A stretch of 20,507 nt of DNA from a virus. Positions within the stretch are counted from its first letter, which is position 1. Each line of letters opens with the position of its first letter. The DNA lies in the IMG/VR virus record IMGVR_UViG_3300027749_000550, positions 1-20,507 of that record, one strand, 5' to 3'. Shown here piece by piece: positions 7,634 through 14,294 of this stretch. The translations under genes and the position numbers were made by a program. The notes below the pieces were generated by a model that did no database searches, was not told the origin of the DNA, and saw only the letters and a program-made list of their open reading frames with translations.

Positions 7634-9832
7634 CATATTGTATGCGTTAAGTTGAACATAACCCAGTGGTGGGGTATAGACAAAAGGTTGCTGGCCAAAG
7701 TTAACGTCTAACAAAGGTGTTCCGTTGTTATAAGCAGATACTCCAGGCATAAATGTGCCAGTTAATCCACTATACGCTGTACCTTGACTTACATTATTTT
7801 TGTAAAATGTTAGTGTTCCAGTGCTAGTGTCATATGTAACACCAATCACATCACCTGTTGTCCAGGATGATCCATATGATGTACTTGCAGCATTGTTATA
7901 TTTTGTTCCACCGTTGTAGTAACCATAGCTACCAGCAGTTGATCCAATATAAGAAGCAACACCTGTCCAAACTTCCGTTGAAGCTGTGATACCAACTAGT
8001 GTACCGCTTGGTGAATAAGCAGTAATAGTTACTTCCCAATAATATTTGCCATTTGACATACCCATTGTGCCACTACAACTAGCATAAGTTCCAGCAGTAT
8101 TACTAAAGCGTAAACTGCCATTGGTTATAGTACCGTTATTGTTTAATGGATTATATACACAATAATTTGAAACTGAAGCATTTGTTAGTGTTGGTACATC
8201 TGTAACTGAATCGTAGGTAGCACCCGAAGTTAAACTAATATTGTTTACTGTAAAAGTATTATTATTCCCTGATGTATCTGTGCCTAGTGCGGCAGTAGAA
8301 ATGGTATTAGTAAATGGCAAATGAAATCCGTTAGTACCATAAGTGCCAGTATAGGAAATAGGTTGCCATACTCCAGTAGTAGAGTTAGTAGCACCAAATG
8401 AACTTGCTGATAATCCTTGTCCGTCAATGAAATTGACGTCAGTTAGATAACCGTCTGTATAAACGCTTCCGGCAGAATAAGCCATCATTTGTGATGGATA
8501 AGCAGGGGCATTTATTCTTATATTATCATTTAAAGAATAATAATTTGTTGTGGAAAATGAAGTTACTTGAGAACCGTTAACATAAACTAATATTCTGTTT
8601 GCTGTAGTTGCTTGTGTAGTATCAACTGAAACTTGAATATGATACCAAGCAGCAGGGTCACGATAAACGGCATTAGATACTAATGAAGTTCCAGAACCAT
8701 TAATAAGTATTTGTAATTGGTCTGAAGAGTTAAAAACCACCCAAAATATTATTGCTGCACCTGATGTATCGCTAATATAAATATAAGAAGTGGTAGATAA
8801 TTTTCCTCTTTTTATCCATCCAGACCATGTAAATTTTTGTGCGCTTCCAGTTGCTGTAGGAGTTCTATTTAAATAAGCACTACTACTACTTCTAAATCTC
8901 AATGAGTTAGTCATTAATGAGGCGCCCGATATAAGTGTGCCCGATGAATAAAAAGTATGTATAGTGTTGCCACCTGAACTGGTGATTGTTCCGCCACTAA
9001 ATTGTGGAGCTCCAGAGTAGGATACAACAACAATACCCGATCCACCGTTGCCACCATTAGTATTTGCTGCTTTTCCGCCACCGCCACCTGACCCTGTATT
9101 CGTACCACCGTTGCCACCTGCGCCGCCAGCTGTTCCTGCTGTACCTGCATTTAATCCACCTGTTCCAGCAGCTCCAACGTTTGTATTAGCAGCGCCGCCA
9201 CCGGCACCACCTTGGCCACCAGCTCCGGCATTACATGATGTTGCACTATTTTGGGCACCACCGCCACCACCTGCCGCCCAATAATAAGATGTGCCTAAAA
9301 TTGTAGATATTGCACCAATACCGCCAGCACCTGATTGACCGTCGGAGCCACCAGCACCTACCGCTCCGGCTCCACCGCCACCAGCTGCTGGATAATTATT
9401 GCTTGTGCCAGAAGTAGTTCCGCCAGCATATCCAACACCATAGCCATAAGTTGAATTTTGTGTGCTGGTACCTGGCGATAATGTTCCTGTTCCTGGTGGG
9501 ATTGGTATAACTCCACCGCCACCGCCTGATCCACCATTTGAGCCTGCTGTGTTATAGCCACCACCAGTTCCACCACCTAAGGCAATAAAATCAAAAGCAG
9601 TTGTATTTGTTCCATTTGATCCTGGGCTTCCGCCAGCCCCAACAGTTACAGTATAATTAGAGCCTGACCCTAATGTTATTGAGCCGGCTACCAATCCGCC
9701 ACCGCCGCCACCGCCAGCATATCCGCCGCTTGCGCCACCGCCAACTACAAGATAAGTTGCTGTAACAGGAGGTCCAACTGTAGCACTAACGCCACCTGTA
9801 AATGTCATTCCCCCGGTAATAGTTATAGTCAT
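7631..9832 (-). CDS. Tail adhesin: glycine-rich domain + LamG + SPRY
   Basis: A 733-aa modular protein. Residues 1-306: short head MTITITGGMTFTGG, then one glycine-rich domain opening YLVVGGGASGG and closing GGSGIVVVSYSG, with the linker TITSSGGNTIHTFYSSGTL. Residues about 307-470: a LamG/concanavalin-like sandwich (NSLRFRSSSSAYLNRTP, FTWSGWIKRG, WYHIQVSVD, ILVYVNGSQV, YLTDVNFIDGQ), a fold that commonly binds sugars. Residues about 590-733: a SPRY domain (GKYYWEV, then GDVIGVTYDTSTGTLTFYKN and GTFMPGVSAYN, ending QPFVYTPPLGYVQLN). The LamG part begins with its own methionine (M307), the usual first residue of stand-alone relatives, so the glycine-rich part looks fused on. No strong Shine-Dalgarno; a late-promoter-like GCTAAATA is 27 nt upstream. 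Likely a host-surface-binding virion protein. Confidence 0.85.
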   Translation of the reverse strand: MTITITGGMTFTGGVSATVGPPVTATYLVVGGGASGGYAGGGGGGGLVAGSITLGSGSNYTVTVGAGGSPGSNGTNTTAFDFIALGGGTGGGYNTAGSNGGSGGGGGVIPIPPGTGTLSPGTSTQNSTYGYGVGYAGGTTSGTSNNYPAAGGGGAGAVGAGGSDGQSGAGGIGAISTILGTSYYWAAGGGGGAQNSATSCNAGAGGQGGAGGGAANTNVGAAGTGGLNAGTAGTAGGAGGNGGTNTGSGGGGGKAANTNGGNGGSGIVVVSYSGAPQFSGGTITSSGGNTIHTFYSSGTLISGASLMTNSLRFRSSSSAYLNRTPTATGSAQKFTWSGWIKRGKLSTTSYIYISDTSGAAIIFWVVFNSSDQLQILINGSGTSLVSNAVYRDPAAWYHIQVSVDTTQATTANRILVYVNGSQVTSFSTTNYYSLNDNIRINAPAYPSQMMAYSAGSVYTDGYLTDVNFIDGQGLSASSFGATNSTTGVWQPISYTGTYGTNGFHLPFTNTISTAALGTDTSGNNNTFTVNNISLTSGATYDSVTDVPTLTNASVSNYCVYNPLNNNGTITNGSLRFSNTAGTYASCSGTMGMSNGKYYWEVTITAYSPSGTLVGITASTEVWTGVASYIGSTAGSYGYYNGGTKYNNAASTSYGSSWTTGDVIGVTYDTSTGTLTFYKNNVSQGTAYSGLTGTFMPGVSAYNNGTPLLDVNFGQQPFVYTPPLGYVQLNAYNM

Positions 9833-9858
9833 ATGTTATTGTGTAATTGTTATTACTA

Positions 9859-9866
9859 TATTTAGC
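9859..9866 (-). promoter_or_regulatory. Late-promoter-like site (GCTAAATA)
   Basis: Contains the TAAATA core of the T4 late consensus TATAAATA and lies 27 nt before the start of the 733-aa gene, just downstream of a small hairpin. One of the few gaps between genes here, so a transcription start is plausible, but no experimental support exists. Confidence 0.3.
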
Positions 9867-9875
9867 TTTAACGGC

Positions 9876-9897
9876 CCTGGTAAAACATACCCCAGGA
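9876..9897 (-). terminator. Small hairpin, possible weak terminator
   Basis: An inverted repeat CCTGG/CCAGG with an 11-nt loop sits in the 80-nt gap between the 121-aa and 733-aa genes. There is no U-tract after the stem on the - strand, so it is not a standard intrinsic terminator; it may be an RNA-processing or stability element, or chance. Confidence 0.22.
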
Positions 9898-9912
9898 ATT
9901 ACTATTTTACGA

Positions 9913-10278
9913 TCAAGCTACTAATACCCAGCTGGTTGTTGGCTCATCCCAATAGTATTGCTTGCCGTCTGTGGGAAATGGTGTTGGAGCAGCCCAAGTC
10001 CAAGTTGATTGATCGAGTGTCCAACTTGGATATGGTTGAGGCGCATAAAATACGTCATTCGTTGGGTCATATGTATAACCAATTCCAGCGTAATTACCGC
10101 GTAATGCTACACCACCATCTGGATTACCATCGGCTCCATAATGAACACCGCCACGGGTATTATAAGATGTTTGAATCCATGAACCTGGGCTTGTATCCAC
10201 AAAAGTTGTGAAAAAATCTGCTTCAGCTACAATAACTTGCGTTACTGTGCCATCTGTTACTTTAGCATAATGTGACAT
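9913..10278 (-). CDS. Small phage tail-region protein, paralogue of the 129-aa protein
   Basis: A 121-aa protein of a family common in aquatic T4-like phages near tail-fibre genes; function unknown. Motifs in order: MSHYAKV, FFTTFVDTSPGSWIQTSYNT, the conserved core NYAGIGYTYDPTNDVFYAP, PYPSWTLDQSTWTWAAP and a C-terminal DGKQYYWDEPTTSWV. Rich in Trp, Tyr and Pro; no signal peptide or membrane segment. It matches the 129-aa protein encoded 348 nt upstream along most of its length, so the two arose by duplication. Good Shine-Dalgarno (AAAGGAAAC) before the ATG, and a CATAAATA box 37 nt upstream. Likely a virion or assembly component of the fibre system (inference). Confidence 0.75.
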   Translation of the reverse strand: MSHYAKVTDGTVTQVIVAEADFFTTFVDTSPGSWIQTSYNTRGGVHYGADGNPDGGVALRGNYAGIGYTYDPTNDVFYAPQPYPSWTLDQSTWTWAAPTPFPTDGKQYYWDEPTTSWVLVA

Positions 10279-10314
10279 AGTTTGTTTCCTTTAAAAAGTT
10301 ATGTTATACTTAGA

Positions 10315-10322
10315 TATTTATG
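10315..10322 (-). promoter_or_regulatory. T4-late-promoter-like site (CATAAATA)
   Basis: Matches TATAAATA at 7 of 8 positions, 37 nt before the ATG of the 121-aa gene. It overlaps the end of the orphan adhesin C-terminus, whose stop codon supplies part of the box. Confidence 0.35.
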
Positions 10323-10350
10323 CGGTATAAGTTCCGCTTGATGTATAAGT
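10318..10350 (-). pseudogene. Remnant of a glycine-rich adhesin C-terminus
   Basis: Between the cupin stop and the 121-aa gene, the - strand encodes TYTSSGTYTA and a stop. This matches the C-termini of the 363-aa (TASGTYTA) and 355-aa (ATSGTYTA) adhesins. The frame is closed by a TAA at 10366-10368, so only this tail survives. The intact copy (363-aa gene end followed by the 129-aa gene) has the same order as remnant followed by 121-aa gene, which suggests duplication of the pair and later loss of the adhesin body, with the cupin gene now in its place. Confidence 0.55.
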
Positions 10351-10354
10351 TAAT

Positions 10355-10621
10355 CTACTCCATATTTACAAAAATAGTATTGTTCTCTAATGCTTCAATT
10401 TCATGCCATTCATTGGCAACTAAATTAACCGCATCATCTTTTGGCGTTAATACTATCTCTTTATTTTCTTTTCTGATAGCACAAGAACCAGTAATGCAAA
10501 CAGTTCCATGGCTATAAGTATGTTCGTGTTTTGGTAATCCCTCGCCTTTATTGGCAAAAAATTCACTAAATTGTACACTCCTATAGATAAAAGATCTATT
10601 TAACCTTGCTGGTGTTGTCAT
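10355..10621 (-). CDS. Small cupin-domain protein
   Basis: An 88-aa single-domain cupin. The first metal-binding motif is visible as KHEHTYSHG (H32, H34, H38) with Gly at 45, and the second as NEWHEIEALEN (H73), so a divalent metal site is plausible; the usual motif-1 Glu seems replaced by His38. Small cupins include sugar isomerases, dioxygenases and plain metal-binding proteins; no substrate can be assigned. I chose the ATG at 10621, because the longer frame needs a TTG start inside the upstream gene. The start is 4 nt after the stop of the 129-aa gene, without a clear Shine-Dalgarno, so translation is probably coupled. It is the only enzyme-like gene inside the fibre cluster and lies between two paralogous small tail genes. 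Confidence 0.72.
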   Translation of the reverse strand: MTTPARLNRSFIYRSVQFSEFFANKGEGLPKHEHTYSHGTVCITGSCAIRKENKEIVLTPKDDAVNLVANEWHEIEALENNTIFVNME

Positions 10622-10625
10622 TATA

Positions 10626-11015
10626 TTAGATAGAAGCAATAGTTGTTACTGGATCCCAAGATTTGGTGGTTTCATTCCAAATGTACTGCCCACCATTTGT
10701 AGGATAAGGCTGAGGCGCAGTCCAAGTCCATGTAGGAGCAGAAATTGTCCATGATGGGAAAGGTTGCGGAGCATAGAAAACATCGTTTACTGAGTCATAT
10801 GTATATCCAATACCAGCATAGTTAGCGCGAAGTGCCTTAGACTGATCTGGATCAGCTGTACTTGTATTAGGTGTGTAGTAAATTCCACCACGAGTATTGT
10901 ATGAAGTTTGAATCCAAGTACCCGGTGTTGTATCTACAAAGGTATCAAAAAACGATTGATCAGCAACGATTGCTTGCTCGACTAATCCGTTATTTACTTT
11001 TACAAAATGACCCAT
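10626..11015 (-). CDS. Small phage tail-region protein, paralogue of the 121-aa protein
   Basis: A 129-aa member of the same family as the 121-aa protein: MGHFVKV, FFDTFVDTTPGTWIQTSYNT, NYAGIGYTYDSVNDVFYAP, PFPSWTISAPTWTWTAP, and NGGQYIWNETTKSWDPV. It differs by a 7-8 residue insertion after the TRGG motif and by a short C-terminal extension (TTIASI). Strong Shine-Dalgarno (AAAGGAGAT) 7-8 nt before the ATG, the best in the window, and only 15 nt after the 363-aa adhesin stop. Function unknown; the constant position next to adhesin genes suggests a fibre-associated or assembly role. Confidence 0.75.
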   Translation of the reverse strand: MGHFVKVNNGLVEQAIVADQSFFDTFVDTTPGTWIQTSYNTRGGIYYTPNTSTADPDQSKALRANYAGIGYTYDSVNDVFYAPQPFPSWTISAPTWTWTAPQPYPTNGGQYIWNETTKSWDPVTTIASI

Positions 11016-11030
11016 TTAAATCTCCTTTAG

Positions 11031-12122
11031 TTATGCTGTATAGGTGCCAGAGGCGGTAAATTTAACAATAGTATTACTACCGCTTGTAGTGATTGTTGGG
11101 CTACCTGTGTATGTACCAGTATATGATGCTGTTGGTATGGACAAAATAACTACACCAGAGCCACCTGCGCCGCCAGCGTTTGTCACAGCAGAGCCTCCAC
11201 TTCCATTATTACGCTCTGCTCCACCACCACCGCCGCCAGTATTTACAGTTCCAGGATTGCCTGGCCCACCAGAACCAGCACCACCACCGCCATTACCACC
11301 TGCTCCAGGGACGCCACCAATTCCGCAAACAGTAACGGCTGCTCCGCCACCACCACCAGCATAATAAACAGCAGAGCCAGTAATAGATGAAGATAAGCCA
11401 ACACCGCCGGCACCAGCAGTTACACCAGAGGAGTTTCCACCTACAGCACCAGCACCACCACCACCGCCTTGACCAGCATTAGGAGGAGCGCCATTACCAC
11501 CTGCATTTCCTTGTCCTGATGTGCCGCTGGCTCCAGCACTACCCAAGGAACCGCCGCCACCACCTGATCCACCTGATAATGGTGGGTTTCCTGCAACATA
11601 TCCGCCACCGCCACCTCCACCTAATGCTACGGTTAGACCTGTAATAGAAGAATTTCCACCGCTAGCACCTGCGTAGCCAATATTTCCAAGGCCACCAGCA
11701 CCGCCAAGACCAACAGTGATTGTGTATTGTGTTCCTCTTACTAAATCTGTAGTTCCAGTTAACATACCGCCAGCACCACCACCGCCACCTAAATAACATC
11801 CACCACCACCGCCCCCGCCGGCAACTATAAGGTAAGAAACGTTAACAGAACCGGCTTTAATTGTAGTCCAAATTCCGTTGATATAAGCTTCTAATGCTCC
11901 ATAACTTGCTGTATTATATCTTATCATACCATTAGTTGGACTTGACGGTCGTTGAGCTGTATTGCCCACCGATACAGTAATAGCACCAGTAGAGTTACAA
12001 GTAATATTTTGATCGGTACCCGCAGTTAATGCGGCATTACCGTTGGTCTGTAGTTGTAATACTCCAGACGTATCTGAAGTTTCTACTAGTCCTGATGAGC
12101 TTGCGTTTATTGTAGTTGTCAT
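11031..12122 (-). CDS. Modular glycine-rich tail adhesin (363 aa)
   Basis: Residues 1-95 form a fibre head/stem: MTTTINASSSGLVETSDTSG, LQLQTNGNAALT, QNITCNSTGAI, then AQRPSSPTNGMIRYNT and YINGIWTTI, a stem motif seen in many phage fibre proteins. Residues about 98-320 are one glycine-rich domain (YLIVAGGGGGGG opening, TITVGLGGAGG, poly-Gly loops, AGGSGVVILSIP closing). The last 45 residues (SYTGTYTGSPTITTSGSNTI, then SGTYTA) match the end of the 1067-aa protein. Its ATG overlaps the stop of the 355-aa gene as ATGA, so it is translationally coupled. The head probably docks to the fibre or baseplate and the glycine-rich part binds the host (inference). Confidence 0.8.
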   Translation of the reverse strand: MTTTINASSSGLVETSDTSGVLQLQTNGNAALTAGTDQNITCNSTGAITVSVGNTAQRPSSPTNGMIRYNTASYGALEAYINGIWTTIKAGSVNVSYLIVAGGGGGGGCYLGGGGGAGGMLTGTTDLVRGTQYTITVGLGGAGGLGNIGYAGASGGNSSITGLTVALGGGGGGGYVAGNPPLSGGSGGGGGSLGSAGASGTSGQGNAGGNGAPPNAGQGGGGGAGAVGGNSSGVTAGAGGVGLSSSITGSAVYYAGGGGGAAVTVCGIGGVPGAGGNGGGGAGSGGPGNPGTVNTGGGGGGAERNNGSGGSAVTNAGGAGGSGVVILSIPTASYTGTYTGSPTITTSGSNTIVKFTASGTYTA

Positions 12123-13186
12123 GCTGTATAAGTTCCTGATGTAGCAAAACTTAAAATAGTATTAGCTCCTGATGTAGTAACAGTAGCGTTAGCATAAGAT
12201 CCTGAATAATTTATAGTTGGAACAGATAAAATAACTACGCCAGAGCCACCATAGCCGCCTGATCCGCCAGCAATTCCAGATTGGCCACCTGCTCCACCAC
12301 CGCCACCACCTAAATTTGCTGTAGCCGGCGAGGGCGCGGCGGCTGTATAAATTGATCCATTAGCGCCGCCACCGGCGCCACCGCTACCGCCAGTAGTACC
12401 ACTGACGTGGCCACCACCACCACCACCGCCAGCATAAGTTACACTTGAACCAGTTATAGAACTTGTGTTTCCAGACCCGCCGGCTCCGGCAAAGCTACTA
12501 GCAGCTGTTTGACCTGTAGAAAGTGCTCCGCCACCGCCGCCGCCAGAATAATATGTTGGGCCATTAGTACCGCCTCCTCCGTTAGACCCTTGCCCAGTAG
12601 TTCCAGTTCCACCACCAGTTGGTGTAGCTGGGCCTGAGCCACTGCCGCCGCCAGATCCGCCATTGCCGCCTATTGGTGGTTGTCCATTATATCCTTGTCC
12701 ACCACCACCGCCACCAATAGCTGTTTGGCTAAATGCTACTGAATTGCCTCCTTTTACATTTTCAGCGCCACCTGCGCCAACGGTAAATGAATAAATAGTG
12801 CCACCGGTAAGTGTAGTAGTTCCAGATAACAACCCGCCGCCGCCACCTCCGCCACCACCAGCCCATGTGCCGCCACCGCCACCTCCAGCTACTATAAGGT
12901 AAGAAGCTGTATATGATCCAGATTTAATTGCGGTCCAGCTTCCTAATATATAACCTTCTAATACCCCGCCGGTGGTATTATATCTAATCATACCATTAGT
13001 TGGACTACTTGGGCGTTGTGCTGTATTGCCAACAGGAACAGTAAACGTGCCAGTTCCATTACAAGTAAGATTTTGACTATTATCAATAGTTAGGGCAGCC
13101 GTGCTATTAGTTTGGAATTGTAAATTTCCCGAAGTATCTGCTGTTTCTATTAGACCAGCTGAACTTGCGTTTATTGTGGTTGTCAT
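12119..13186 (-). CDS. Modular glycine-rich tail adhesin (355 aa)
   Basis: Closest paralogue of the 363-aa protein: the same head (MTTTINASSAGLIETADTSG, QRPSSPTNGMIRYNT, YILGSWTAIKSG), one glycine-rich domain (SYLIVAGGGGGG opening, YSFTVGAGGAE, poly-Gly loops, GGSGVVILSVP closing), and a tail ending ATSGTYTA. The glycine-rich loops are quite different from those of the paralogue while the head is nearly the same, as expected for swapped or rapidly changing binding tips. I chose the ATG at 13186: it overlaps the upstream stop as ATGA, exactly as the next gene does, and gives the conserved MTTTINAS start; a longer frame from a TTG at 13201 is less likely. Confidence 0.8.
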   Translation of the reverse strand: MTTTINASSAGLIETADTSGNLQFQTNSTAALTIDNSQNLTCNGTGTFTVPVGNTAQRPSSPTNGMIRYNTTGGVLEGYILGSWTAIKSGSYTASYLIVAGGGGGGTWAGGGGGGGGGLLSGTTTLTGGTIYSFTVGAGGAENVKGGNSVAFSQTAIGGGGGGQGYNGQPPIGGNGGSGGGSGSGPATPTGGGTGTTGQGSNGGGGTNGPTYYSGGGGGGALSTGQTAASSFAGAGGSGNTSSITGSSVTYAGGGGGGGHVSGTTGGSGGAGGGANGSIYTAAAPSPATANLGGGGGGAGGQSGIAGGSGGYGGSGVVILSVPTINYSGSYANATVTTSGANTILSFATSGTYTA

Positions 13187-13467
13187 GTTAAAGTGAGCCA
13201 AGTATTAATAATATAAATTTCCATATTGGAAATTGTGGTGTTGTATCGCAACATTCCACTAACCGGACTTGCTGGGCGTTGTAGTGTGTTTCCAACTGGA
13301 ATAGTAAATGCTCCAGTGGAAGAGGCTGTAATGTTTTGTAGTGTGTCTATTGTTAGTGCTGTATTCCCAGAAGTTTGAAGTGAAAGATTGCCCGTGCTAT
13401 CAGCAGTTTTAACGATGGCTGTGGCTACTAATGCTGAACCTGGTTGTGCGTTAATTGTAGAGGCCAT
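13183..13467 (-). CDS. Head-domain-only fibre protein (94 aa)
   Basis: Contains only the head/stem module found at the N-termini of the 355- and 363-aa adhesins: MASTINAQPG, TADSTGNLSLQTSGNTALTI, TIPVGNTLQRPASPVSGMLRYNT and a final YIINTWLTLT, then stop. The glycine-rich tip is missing. The stop overlaps the ATG of the 355-aa gene (ATGA). It could be a truncated adhesin, a separate adaptor that forms mixed trimers with the full proteins, or simply a minimal fibre. Only a weak Shine-Dalgarno (CGGATAA) is seen. Coding is intact without frameshift, so I do not call it a pseudogene. Confidence 0.72.
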   Translation of the reverse strand: MASTINAQPGSALVATAIVKTADSTGNLSLQTSGNTALTIDTLQNITASSTGAFTIPVGNTLQRPASPVSGMLRYNTTISNMEIYIINTWLTLT

Positions 13468-13487
13468 AGTTTATTATCCGTTAATTA

Positions 13488-14285
13488 TTAAAAGTATGCT
13501 GTAACTATAATGATACCAGTTGCTCCTGCTCCGCCAGCAGAACCTCCACTGCCAGCAGTTCCAGCAGTTCCAGCCGTACCAACCAAGTAAGAATATGTTA
13601 CTGATGGACTAGAAATAATTGCATTTATATATCCACCTGCCCCGCCACCTGCGCCAGTAAATGAGCTAGTTCCGCTTCCACCACCACCTCCACCTGCACC
13701 AGTATTATTAGCGCCAGCATTTCCTGTTGTATTTGCGCCAGTTGAGCCAGATCCTCCGCCCAGTGGGTTCACGCCACCACCGCCGGCGCTATTATAGCCT
13801 GCGCCAGCATACCATGCAGCGCCACCAGCACCACCGTATATACTATAACCTGTAGCTGGACTAGTTATAGTTCCTGCTCCACCATTGCCGCCAGGTCCAA
13901 AAGTTGCACTACCTCCGCCAGTGCCGCCAGTAGCAGAAAGTAAAGATGTACCAAAAGTAGTAGTTCCTCCAGTGCCGCCACCAGTACCGCTGTATAATGT
14001 AGTACCGCCACCTCCTCCACCGCCGCCACCACCGACCAGTTGAACTGTTAAATATTTTGCGCCAGTAGGTGTTGTATAAGTTCCTGACCCGCTGGTATAA
14101 GTTGTTACTTGCGGAACAGCGCCTGTGCCATAAGGAACAGATTGCCAAGCACCACTTATATATTGATCAAACAATCCAGTGGTTGTATTAAACCCCATTT
14201 GTCCTGCTGTGGGACTAGCTGGTCGAGTAGCTGTAGTCCACGATGGATATGTAATACCGTCTGTTCCGTTAATAATTGCTGTCAT
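13488..14285 (-). CDS. Glycine-rich tail adhesin (265 aa)
   Basis: A different glycine-rich subfamily from the 355/363-aa pair. It has a short head (MTAIINGTDGITYP), the stem motif ATRPASPTAGQMGFNTTTG with YISGAWQSV, then VTTYTSGSGTYTTPTGAKYL and VQLVGGGGGGGGGG leading into poly-Gly loops, and the ending GATGIIIVTAYF. The family is common in aquatic phages; likely receptor-binding on the virion. The gap to the 230-aa gene is 9 nt and consists of an A-rich tract instead of a Shine-Dalgarno, so expression probably depends on coupling. Confidence 0.78.
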   Translation of the reverse strand: MTAIINGTDGITYPSWTTATRPASPTAGQMGFNTTTGLFDQYISGAWQSVPYGTGAVPQVTTYTSGSGTYTTPTGAKYLTVQLVGGGGGGGGGGTTLYSGTGGGTGGTTTFGTSLLSATGGTGGGSATFGPGGNGGAGTITSPATGYSIYGGAGGAAWYAGAGYNSAGGGGVNPLGGGSGSTGANTTGNAGANNTGAGGGGGGSGTSSFTGAGGGAGGYINAIISSPSVTYSYLVGTAGTAGTAGSGGSAGGAGATGIIIVTAYF

Positions 14286-14294
14286 ATATTTTTT

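Noticed and set aside
10622-10639. TTG start at 10639 for the cupin
   Set aside because: It lies inside the 129-aa gene; the ATG at 10621 follows that gene's stop directly.
13187-13201. TTG start at 13201 for the 355-aa adhesin
   Set aside because: The ATG at 13186 gives the conserved MTTTINAS start and the same ATGA overlap as the next gene.
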